From Chloroflexota bacterium (GTDB taxonomy: Bacteria > Chloroflexota > Dehalococcoidia > GIF9 > UBA5629): 9,268 nucleotides of DNA. Of this stretch, positions 1-5,497 are shown piece after piece (within the stretch, counting starts at the first letter, position 1; every line of letters begins with the position of its first letter). Both the position numbers and the translations under genes were made by a program. The notes under the pieces are model-generated. The model made no database searches. It was not told the origin of the DNA and worked only from the letters and a program-made list of their open reading frames with translations. The stretch lies in contig JAPLHJ010000098.1 in assembly GCA_026389675.1 (NCBI GenBank), forward strand, positions 439-9,706. Reading direction: 5' to 3'.

Positions 1-210
1 CGGAGAAGCCGGTTGCACCTCGATCGCATCAAAGGTGAAGGCTGGCAGAGCGGCAGGCGGTGCAGGCTTTTGAGGGACCTGCGCGCGGGGTGAACACCCT
101 GACGTCATGGGCACTGCGATCAGCATCAGTAAAGCTACCGCCATCAACAGCTTGCCTGGCAAGCGCTTCCTGGCAACGCCGTAGCGGACATTAAGGTCTG
201 AATAAGTCAT
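1..210 (-). CDS. Putative lipoprotein, N-terminal part (cut by window edge)
   Basis: Reading the minus strand from the ATG at 210 gives 70 uninterrupted codons to the window edge. The N-terminus is basic (R9, R14, K15, R16, K20), followed by a hydrophobic stretch at about residues 21-35 and then T-S-G-C with Cys39. This is a bacterial lipoprotein signal peptide with a lipobox, so the mature protein would be lipid-anchored at Cys39 outside the cytoplasmic membrane. After the Cys comes a Pro/Ala-rich linker (residues 41-57). The functional domain lies outside the window, so no function can be given. The start is not preceded by a Shine-Dalgarno sequence. Instead a promoter sits so close that transcription should start at or next to the ATG. 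A downstream start (TTG at codon 17 or ATG at codon 23) would keep the hydrophobic core but lose most or all of the basic residues, so I prefer 210. The gene follows the PadR gene on the same strand, 53 nt after its stop, but has its own promoter. Confidence 0.7.
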   Translation of the reverse strand, partial: MTYSDLNVRYGVARKRLPGKLLMAVALLMLIAVPMTSGCSPRAQVPQKPAPPAALPAFTFDAIEVQPASP

Positions 211-216
211 ACAGCG

Positions 217-245
217 ATTATAAGCCACAGCCCACACCTTTTCAA
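217..245 (-). promoter_or_regulatory. Sigma70-like promoter for the lipoprotein gene
   Basis: On the minus strand there is TTGAAA (240-245), a 17-nt spacer, and a perfect TATAAT (217-222). Six nt (CGCTGT) separate the -10 box from the ATG at 210, so the expected start point falls on or next to the A of the ATG. This implies a leaderless mRNA. The promoter lies just beyond the PadR stop codon (264-266), so the lipoprotein gene can be expressed independently of padR. Confidence 0.75.
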
Positions 246-263
246 AATGGGATTGGCGCACAG

Positions 264-758
264 CTATTTCTTGAAGATCTTATCGATCTCTTCGTAGGCG
301 TTATCGATGACCTTGCGGACAAGCTTCACCTGCTCGGGTGTGGCGGCGCGGCCGTTGCTGAAGCACAGCTTGCCGAGCCTGCCCATCCCGTGCATCAGCT
401 CGTGGAATTCGTCGCGCGAGTGCGCGCCGCACCAGCTTTTCATGCTGTCATGTATGCCGTCCACGGTCTCCTTTTGCTCCTCGAGGAACTTCCGGCCTTC
501 ATCCGTGACCGTGTAGACTTTCTTGCCATCCTTCTCGGCCCCTGTCACGTAGCCCAGTTCCTCCAGGTATTGCAGCGTGGGATAGACTATGCCGGCGCTG
601 GGAACGTATAAACCGCCGAATTTGTCCTCCAGTTCACGGATTATCTCGTAACCGTAACGCGGCCTTTCCTTGAGCATGTCCAATATCATATATTTGAAAT
701 CACCCTTGCGGAATATCCTCCCCTGCCAGGGACTGTGCCCGAACCTGTGTCCATGCAT
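264..758 (-). CDS. PadR-family transcriptional regulator
   Basis: This is a 164-aa DNA-binding repressor-type protein. A His-rich N-terminal tail (residues 1-13) precedes a winged helix-turn-helix at about residues 18-95. It carries the PadR signature: a K-Y-M-I-L-D-M-L helix, R-Y-G-Y-E-I, then a recognition helix containing P-S-A-G-I-V-Y-P-T-L-Q-Y-L and the wing with G-K-K-V-Y-T-V-T-D-E-G. The C-terminal 65 residues are mostly helical and charged, as in PadR members that dimerise through a short C-terminal domain. The start at 758 is supported by AGGAGG 9 nt upstream. PadR proteins usually repress their own promoter and a nearby gene in response to small molecules or stress. Here a palindrome overlaps the -10 box, which fits autoregulation. 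The inducer is unknown. Candidate targets are the divergent hydrolase and the downstream lipoprotein. The family call is secure; the targets are inference. Confidence 0.95.
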   Translation of the reverse strand: MHGHRFGHSPWQGRIFRKGDFKYMILDMLKERPRYGYEIIRELEDKFGGLYVPSAGIVYPTLQYLEELGYVTGAEKDGKKVYTVTDEGRKFLEEQKETVDGIHDSMKSWCGAHSRDEFHELMHGMGRLGKLCFSNGRAATPEQVKLVRKVIDNAYEEIDKIFKK

Positions 759-780
759 AATAAATATCCTCCTGATAATA

Positions 781-810
781 TATTAAAATATAACAAGATA
801 TATCTTAATA
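781..810. promoter_or_regulatory. Likely PadR operator (palindrome over the padR -10 box and start point)
   Basis: Positions 795-806 form a perfect 12-bp palindrome (AAGATATATCTT). A looser inverted repeat spans 781-810 with outer arms TATTAA and TTAATA, and 12 of 15 positions pair. Both sit across the padR -10 box and transcription start, where a bound PadR dimer would block initiation. PadR proteins typically bind AT-rich dyads at their own promoter. That this one binds here is inference. Confidence 0.5.
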
Positions 811-830
811 TGTCTGTAAATAGTTGTCAA
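802..830 (-). promoter_or_regulatory. padR promoter
   Basis: On the minus strand there is a perfect TTGACA (825-830), a 17-nt spacer, and TAAGAT (802-807, 4 of 6 matches to TATAAT). The expected start point is near 795, leaving a short leader that carries the AGGAGG of padR. The -10 box overlaps the palindrome at 795-806. Confidence 0.65.
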
Positions 831-858
831 GCGGATTCTGTTTTGAGCCGATACCATG

Positions 859-864
859 TATAAT
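859..864 (+). promoter_or_regulatory. Possible -10 box for the hydrolase gene
   Basis: A perfect TATAAT lies on the plus strand in the divergent intergenic region, about 70 nt before the ribosome binding site of the hydrolase. No good -35 element is present at 16-18 nt spacing (the best is TTCTGT at 836-841), so the promoter is weak or activator-dependent, or the box is fortuitous. The region 759-933 otherwise holds the padR promoter and operator and the hairpin arms at 912-934. Confidence 0.35.
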
Positions 865-911
865 CGGCGTGCAACAGATGAAAGACAAGCCGGGCAGCCA
901 CGCAGGCCGGG

Positions 912-961
912 CTGGCCGGTCAAGGAGGGACCGGTGCCATTAGCCAGAGCTGACCGGCCAG
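912..961 (+). repeat. Perfect 11-bp inverted repeat around the hydrolase start, with a competing inner hairpin
   Basis: CTGGCCGGTCA (912-922) is the exact reverse complement of TGACCGGCCAG (951-961). The 28-nt loop holds most of the Shine-Dalgarno sequence and the GTG at 934. The same left arm can pair instead with GACCGG at 929-934: CCGGTC (916-921) and GACCGG (929-934) form a perfect 6-bp stem with AAGGAGG as the 7-nt loop. The two pairings exclude each other. RNA folding is inferred; the complementarity is read directly. Confidence 0.6.
922..936 (+). promoter_or_regulatory. Strong ribosome binding site and GTG in the wrong frame for the hydrolase
   Basis: AAGGAGG (922-928) is followed after 5 nt by GTG (934-936), an excellent initiation site. 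As read, this GTG opens a 44-codon frame ending at 1068 that does not encode the hydrolase. The hydrolase body is one frame over. The site is probably the original start of the hydrolase, separated from it by a lesion between 936 and about 950. Confidence 0.55.
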
Positions 962-973
962 GGCGACCCGCTG

Positions 974-1726
974 GTGCTGATACAGGGTTACGGCCATCAT
1001 TTGCTCCACTGGGGGGCGCTTCCGCAGGAATTCGTCAAGATAGGCTACCAGGTGGTGATGCTGGATAACCGAGGGGTGGGCAGGAGCGATAAGCCCGATG
1101 CCCCGGTGACCATCGCCACCATGGCGGATGACGTCTGCAAGGTCATGGATGCCACGGGCATCGGGCGCGCCTCCGTTTTCGGTGTTTCCATGGGCGGCAT
1201 AATCGCGCAGGTCTTTGCCATCAACCATGCCGACCGGTTGAGCGCCCTGGTCCTGGGCTGTACCACGCCCTGCGGCGCGCACCACGTCGCGGCGGATCCT
1301 GAGGGCATAAGGATACTCTTCGACTATGAATACCTAAAGAATATGACGCCCGAGAAGAGGTCGCAGACCATATTCAGCTTCTTTTGCAGCGATGAGTACA
1401 TCCAGGCCAACCCGGATGCGTTGAAGTACTATCACATGGTGACCATGCAGTATCCGACGCCGACTTCAACTTTCGCCCGGCAGGCGAAGGCGATCTCAAT
1501 GGAGGACACCTGGGAAAGGCTGCCCGGCATCAAGGCGCCCACCATGATAATCAGCGGCACAGCCGACCGCATAATGTCCTTTAAAAACAGCGAGTTGCTG
1601 GAGCAGAGGATACCCGGCGCTGAACTGGTGCTGCTGCAGGATAAGCAGCACGGATTCTTTATAGAGGCGATGGATTCCACCCGGATTTTCATTAACGGCT
1701 TTCTCAAGTGCAAAGCCAAGAAATAG
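974..1726 (+). CDS. Alpha/beta hydrolase, 5' end disrupted
   Basis: The 250-aa frame from GTG 974 is a classic alpha/beta-hydrolase fold protein of the small esterase/lactonase/epoxide-hydrolase-like kind. It shows the oxyanion region Q-G-Y-G near residue 4, D-N-R-G-V-G-R-S (about 31-38), the nucleophile elbow G-V-S-M-G-G with Ser72, Asp198 in S-G-T-A-D-R, and His226 in K-Q-H-G. The triad is therefore complete. The substrate cannot be told. The frame stays hydrolase-like upstream of 974: codons 944-973 read P-E-L-T-G-Q-G-D-P-L, typical of the strand just before the oxyanion loop, and are cut off by TAG at 941-943. The usual first strands (roughly 15-20 residues) are absent. The good Shine-Dalgarno/GTG at 934 is one frame away, so a small deletion or frameshift seems to have removed the true N-terminus. 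The gene is either a decayed gene, a truncated but translated one, or affected by a sequence error. It is divergent from padR and may be its target. Confidence 0.8.
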   Translation: MLIQGYGHHLLHWGALPQEFVKIGYQVVMLDNRGVGRSDKPDAPVTIATMADDVCKVMDATGIGRASVFGVSMGGIIAQVFAINHADRLSALVLGCTTPCGAHHVAADPEGIRILFDYEYLKNMTPEKRSQTIFSFFCSDEYIQANPDALKYYHMVTMQYPTPTSTFARQAKAISMEDTWERLPGIKAPTMIISGTADRIMSFKNSELLEQRIPGAELVLLQDKQHGFFIEAMDSTRIFINGFLKCKAKK

Positions 1727-1753
1727 TGCCTGTTATTAAAAGATGAGGCGCTA

Positions 1754-1796
1754 TTGATAGTATGATTTACACCTCGGCTTTCATCATCACTATTAA
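1754..1796. repeat. AT-rich stem-loop between the hydrolase and the PDE operon
   Basis: The arms 1754-1766 and 1783-1796 pair over 13 positions with one bulged base (1788), one G-T pair and a 16-nt loop. It follows the hydrolase stop by 27 nt and ends 5 nt before the -35 box of the next operon. No long U-tract follows (only four T at 1800-1803), so it is a poor intrinsic terminator. It could be a weak terminator or a regulator binding site upstream of the promoter. Confidence 0.4.
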
Positions 1797-1801
1797 ACGT
1801 T

Positions 1802-1830
1802 TTGACAACCGGGTGGGGTGGGGATACACT
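1802..1830 (+). promoter_or_regulatory. Promoter of the PAS/c-di-GMP operon
   Basis: A perfect TTGACA (1802-1807), a 17-nt G-rich spacer and TACACT (1825-1830, 4 of 6 matches) precede the HD-GYP gene. The expected start point is near 1837, giving a leader of about 105 nt. The leader holds a small interrupted hairpin (CAGT/CTTC at 1856-1864 against GAAG/ACTG at 1869-1880) and a short in-frame upstream reading frame. I see no known riboswitch in it. Confidence 0.65.
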
Positions 1831-1906
1831 CAGTATATAGACATAATAATAAATGCAGTTCTTCACTTGAAGCAGTACTGAACCTGGATGGGAGGCAACC
1901 GGCAAA

Positions 1907-1939
1907 ATGAAGGCATTAGAGGTTGTGGCAAGGATATAG
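1907..1939 (+). other. Ten-codon upstream reading frame in the PDE leader
   Basis: An ATG at 1907, 11 nt after GGGAGG (1890-1895), opens a frame of ten codons (MKALEVVARI) closed by TAG at 1937-1939. The frame is the same as that of the main gene, whose ATG (1943) follows the stop by 3 nt. The main gene has its own AAGGA (1930-1934) inside this small frame. It could couple translation or be accidental; nothing in its codons suggests amino-acid attenuation. Confidence 0.25.
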
Positions 1940-1942
1940 ACA

Positions 1943-4909
1943 ATGGTCAGAAAGAAACCCCGTAAACAACCGGCTGTAATTCAACAGCTTGAAGGTCAAG
2001 CGCATGAATTAGCCGATAGTGTCATCGACACCGTGCGTGAACCCTTAATCGCCCTGGACCAGGATTTAAAAGTAGTAAGAGTCAACCGCTCTTTCTATGA
2101 AACCTTCAAGTTAAAACCTGACGAGACCCTGGGCCGGCATATTTTTGACGTGGGCAACAAGCAGTTGGATATCCCCAGGCTGAGGGAACTGCTGGAATCC
2201 ATCATACCCCAAACATCAACCTTTGATGACTACGAGATTGACTATGATTTTCCTGCCATTGGCAGGCGCACACTGCTTCTGAATGCACGGCAAATTCAAA
2301 GATCGTTGGGCAAAGACCAGGTCATCCTCCTGGCTATTGAGGACATCACCGAGCGCCGGCAGTTGGAGAAGGCTTTGAAGGAAAAGGCGGATAAGGCACT
2401 GACTGTATCAGAAGGAGAATACCGTGCGCTTGTAGAGAATATCAACGATATCTTATTGTTACTGGATGCCCGGGGAAATATAACCTATGTCAGCCCGGTA
2501 GTTGAGCGGTTAAGCAAGTACAAGGTCGGCGACTTAATAGGGAAACCATTTACCCAACTTATTTATCAGGATGACCTGCCGGCCCTTTTAGACCGTTTCA
2601 CCAGCCTGATGTCCGGGAAACTGGAACCCTGGGAATTCCGCGTGCTGGATAAAGACGGCCGGATCATATTTGTGCGCACGTCCAGCCGGCCGCTATATAA
2701 AGATGGAGAGGTGGTGGGTATCACAACCCTGATGACCGACATTACCGAGCGCAAGAAGGTGGATGAAATGCTGCGCGCCAGAGAGACACAGCTCTCCGTG
2801 ATTCATGACAGCGTCTCGGATGTCATTTTTGTTATTGGCGTAGAGCCCGATGATCAATTCAGGTTCATCTCGGTCAACCACAGATTCACAGAAGCTACCG
2901 GTTTGCCGGAAGACCGGGTTGTCGGCAAACCGGTTCAAGAGATTATTCCAGAACCGGCGCAGGCTCTGGTTTTTGGGAAATATAAGGAAGCCATTCGAAA
3001 CAGGCAACCCGCTCACTGGGAGGAAGTCTCCGTCTATCCCGCTGGTACAAAAGTAGGCGAGGTCACCGTTGCCCCGGTTTTTGACACAAATGGAAATTGT
3101 ACACAACTGATCGGGATGGTACATGATATCACCGAGCGCAAGCAGGCGGAGGAATCTTTGAAGATACTATCCTTACGCCTGGAGGCCATTCTGGCCGCTG
3201 TCCCGGACATTCTCGCAGAAGTTGACGACAATAAGATATATACCTGGGCAAACCGGGCAGCCGTTGAATTTTTCGGGGAGGGAGTGGTTGGAAAGGAAGC
3301 GTCCTTTTATTTTGAGGGGGAACAGGAAACCTACGATAAAGTTCAGCCTCTTTTCAAGGGCGATGAAAACGTGATCTATGTTGAGAGCTGGCAACGGCGC
3401 AGGGATGGGGAGAAGAGATTGCTTGCCTGGTGGTGCCGGGTGCTCAAGGACGAAAGCGGCAATGTAAAAGGTGCTTTATCATCAGCACGGGACATTACCG
3501 AGCGCAAGCAGGCGGAGACACTTCGCGCCGAGAGCGAAGCAAAATACCGCAGCCTGGTAGAAACGGCGAGTGCAGGTATTGCCACTATTGACCTCGATGG
3601 AAAAATCACATTCGCTAACGACAGGGTCTGCCAGTGGGTGGGCCTTGCCAAGCCAGATATTTTAGGCCAACCGTTTGCCAACTTTTTGCATCCCGATGAT
3701 CTACCGGGTGTAATGGAAATATTCTTAAATGCTGTAGGGGGTGAGACAACTAGCCCCACTATTGAGTTCAGGATTATCCGCAAGGATGGACAGATCACAT
3801 GGCTGTATACCAATCCCAGACCGACGATCATGGACGATAAAACGGTTGGTTTTAATGCCATCATGCATGACATCACCGGGCGGAAGCAGGCTGAGGACGC
3901 CATCCTGCGTTCAAAACTGCTTTTGCAGAGCGTAATAGACTCCACACCCGACTGGATGTATGTCAAAGACTTCCAGCACAAATATCTCCTGGTCAATAAG
4001 AGCTTTGCGGATTCTCAGAACTTCGCGCCCCAGGACATGATAGGTAAGGCGGATACCGAGGTCTTCTCCGAGGAACTGTGCCTGGGCAACCCGGATAAGG
4101 GCATAGCGGGATTCCATACAGATGACCTGCAGGCATTTCAGGGGCATCTGGTTCACAATCCCAGGAACATATTTCCCTGGCCCGATGGCTCGCTGCATAT
4201 CTATGATACTTACAAAATCCCGCTAACCGACCAATCGGGGCAAATATACGGCGCCCTGGTATATAGCCGCGATATGACCGAGCAGCGGAAAGCCGAGGAT
4301 GAACGCGAGTCCGCCCTCGGGTCGTTGCAGAAGACTATGGACAGCATGATAAGCACCATGTCCAGGATCGTGGAAATGAGGGACCCCTACACTGCGGGCC
4401 ACCAGCAGCGGGTGGCCGACCTGTCGGGTGCCATTGCCAGGGAGATGGAGCTGGACAATTCCCAAGTAGAGCACCTGGTAATGGCAGCCAGGATTCATGA
4501 CATCGGGAAAATGTATATACCGTCCGATATCCTCAATAAGCCGGGAAAGCTATCGGATATCGAATTGAACCTTATAAGGACACACGTGCAGGGAAGCTTT
4601 GATATACTTCAGGATATCGAATTCGCCCAGCCGATCGCCCTTATGGCCTTGCAGCACCATGAAAGGCTGGACGGCTCGGGTTATCCCAACGGGCTGAAAA
4701 GCGAAGAAATCATGATGGAAGCTAAAATACTGGCGGTAGCCGACGTGGTGGAGGCTATGAGCTCCCACCGCCCTTACCGCCCGGCCCCGGGCATAGATAA
4801 AGCACTGGAAGAAATATCCCGCAACAAAGGCACGCTTTACGACCGGGCTGTAGTGGATACCTGCCTGGAGCTTTTTAATGCTGGTAAGTTTGAATTTAAA
4901 ACGGAGTGA
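1943..4909 (+). CDS. Cyclic-di-GMP phosphodiesterase: six PAS domains plus HD-GYP
   Basis: This 988-aa protein should hydrolyse c-di-GMP. Six PAS/PAC units end at D-I-T-E-R-like motifs: PAS1 about 25-138, PAS2 160-270, PAS3 285-399, PAS4 410-521, PAS5 535-646, PAS6 655-781. A short helical linker leads to HD-GYP at about 805-985. Metal and catalytic residues are all present: His820, H852-D853 (H-D-I-G-K, Lys856), His881, His905-His906, D-G-S-G-Y-P (910-915), Asp934 in V-A-D, then R-P-Y-R. There is no membrane segment or signal peptide, so it is a cytosolic sensor. No LOV cysteine motif is seen, and ligands for the PAS domains cannot be assigned. ATG 1943 is preceded by AAGGA at 8-nt spacing and a promoter. 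The downstream gene begins 38 nt after the stop and encodes the opposing activity, a diguanylate cyclase with the same PAS style. HD-GYP enzymes can make pGpG or GMP; which applies here is not visible. Confidence 0.93.
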   Translation: MVRKKPRKQPAVIQQLEGQAHELADSVIDTVREPLIALDQDLKVVRVNRSFYETFKLKPDETLGRHIFDVGNKQLDIPRLRELLESIIPQTSTFDDYEIDYDFPAIGRRTLLLNARQIQRSLGKDQVILLAIEDITERRQLEKALKEKADKALTVSEGEYRALVENINDILLLLDARGNITYVSPVVERLSKYKVGDLIGKPFTQLIYQDDLPALLDRFTSLMSGKLEPWEFRVLDKDGRIIFVRTSSRPLYKDGEVVGITTLMTDITERKKVDEMLRARETQLSVIHDSVSDVIFVIGVEPDDQFRFISVNHRFTEATGLPEDRVVGKPVQEIIPEPAQALVFGKYKEAIRNRQPAHWEEVSVYPAGTKVGEVTVAPVFDTNGNCTQLIGMVHDITERKQAEESLKILSLRLEAILAAVPDILAEVDDNKIYTWANRAAVEFFGEGVVGKEASFYFEGEQETYDKVQPLFKGDENVIYVESWQRRRDGEKRLLAWWCRVLKDESGNVKGALSSARDITERKQAETLRAESEAKYRSLVETASAGIATIDLDGKITFANDRVCQWVGLAKPDILGQPFANFLHPDDLPGVMEIFLNAVGGETTSPTIEFRIIRKDGQITWLYTNPRPTIMDDKTVGFNAIMHDITGRKQAEDAILRSKLLLQSVIDSTPDWMYVKDFQHKYLLVNKSFADSQNFAPQDMIGKADTEVFSEELCLGNPDKGIAGFHTDDLQAFQGHLVHNPRNIFPWPDGSLHIYDTYKIPLTDQSGQIYGALVYSRDMTEQRKAEDERESALGSLQKTMDSMISTMSRIVEMRDPYTAGHQQRVADLSGAIAREMELDNSQVEHLVMAARIHDIGKMYIPSDILNKPGKLSDIELNLIRTHVQGSFDILQDIEFAQPIALMALQHHERLDGSGYPNGLKSEEIMMEAKILAVADVVEAMSSHRPYRPAPGIDKALEEISRNKGTLYDRAVVDTCLELFNAGKFEFKTE

Positions 4910-4947
4910 TATCCGCAGGCACGACAACATTTGCTGGAGGCTGGCTG

Positions 4948-5439
4948 ATGGCAGCTAAAAAGAAGCAGGAAGATAAAGAAATCAAGAGCCGAAAACCGGG
5001 GTCTGAGACGAAGAAGAAAGTCGCCGCCGCGGCGCCGCAACAAAGCGAGGACAGGTACCGTACGCTGGTAGAGAAAGCCTTTGAGGGGATTATTGTAATC
5101 AGGGACGGGGAAATCGTTTTTGCCAATCCCCGCGCTTATGCAATCATCGGCTATCCCCGTGATCAGGTAGCCCCCAGGGCTTTTATGGATTTTATCCATC
5201 CTGATGACGCGGAAATTCTTACCGGTAATTATTTGAGGAGGCTGAAAGGCGAGCAATTCGAAGAAACCTACACCATCCGTCTGGTAGATCAGAAAGGCGA
5301 CATTAAGTGGGCACAGATCAGCACCTCACTCATAAACTGGGAGGGCAAGCCTGCGACGCTTACTTTCCTCACAGACATACATAAACTGGGAGGGCAAGCC
5401 TGCGACGCTTACTTTCCTCACAGACATAACCGAGCGTAA
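4948..5439 (+). CDS. Cyclase fragment 1: N-terminus and PAS1
   Basis: The 163-aa frame starts at ATG 4948. A Lys/Glu-rich head (residues 1-32) is followed by a PAS domain (about 35-145) with F-A-N-P-R-A-Y and F-I-H-P-D-D motifs. It keeps family sequence to T-F-L-T-D at the end of the first 49-bp copy. It then reads the second copy in the wrong frame, adding about 20 unrelated residues before TAA at 5437-5439. As read it is a lone PAS domain without output. A real product would be regulatory at most. Confidence 0.7.
   Translation: MAAKKKQEDKEIKSRKPGSETKKKVAAAAPQQSEDRYRTLVEKAFEGIIVIRDGEIVFANPRAYAIIGYPRDQVAPRAFMDFIHPDDAEILTGNYLRRLKGEQFEETYTIRLVDQKGDIKWAQISTSLINWEGKPATLTFLTDIHKLGGQACDAYFPHRHNRA
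5331..5428 (+). repeat. Exact 49-bp tandem duplication (two copies) inside the cyclase gene
   Basis: Copy 1 is 5331-5379 and copy 2 is 5380-5428; all 49 positions agree, and the flanking bases differ (T before copy 1 against A before copy 2; C after copy 1 against A after copy 2). The unit starts CATAAACTGG and ends ACAGACATA. Since 49 is 3x16+1, the second copy shifts the frame. With one copy the frame reads from T-F-L-T-D straight into I-T-E-R-N, the normal PAC end. Confidence 0.95.
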
Positions 5440-5497
5440 TCGTGTAGAGAAGGCCCTTCTTTTTACCCGGTTTTCACTGGATAACGCAGCCGATACC

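Noticed and set aside
307..611. Plus-strand frames opposite padR
   Set aside because: They overlap a well-supported winged-helix gene with its own ribosome site and promoter, and their translations show no domain pattern.
1432..1905. Long minus-strand frame antisense to the hydrolase end and the intergenic region
   Set aside because: It has no ribosome site, its composition is that of a shadow frame, and it overlaps a clear coding region with catalytic Asp and His.
1837..1942. c-di-GMP (GEMM-type) riboswitch in the leader of the c-di-GMP operon
   Set aside because: The conserved P1/P2 landmarks and tetraloop-receptor sequence of GEMM are not seen, and the only stems are short and interrupted.
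1943..4260. LOV photoreceptor or FixL-like heme assignment for one of the PAS domains
   Set aside because: No LOV flavin-binding cysteine motif is present, and no single His context allows a heme call. Ligands are left unassigned.
4906..4908. GTG overlapping the PDE stop as the start of the cyclase, suggesting translational coupling by a 4-nt overlap
   Set aside because: It has no ribosome site at workable distance and adds 14 residues unlike the Lys-rich head. ATG 4948 has GGAGG at 7 nt.
5331..5428. Transposon footprint or target-site duplication as the source of the 49-bp repeat
   Set aside because: The copies are directly adjacent with nothing between them, 49 bp is far too long for a target-site duplication, and no inverted ends or transposase are present.
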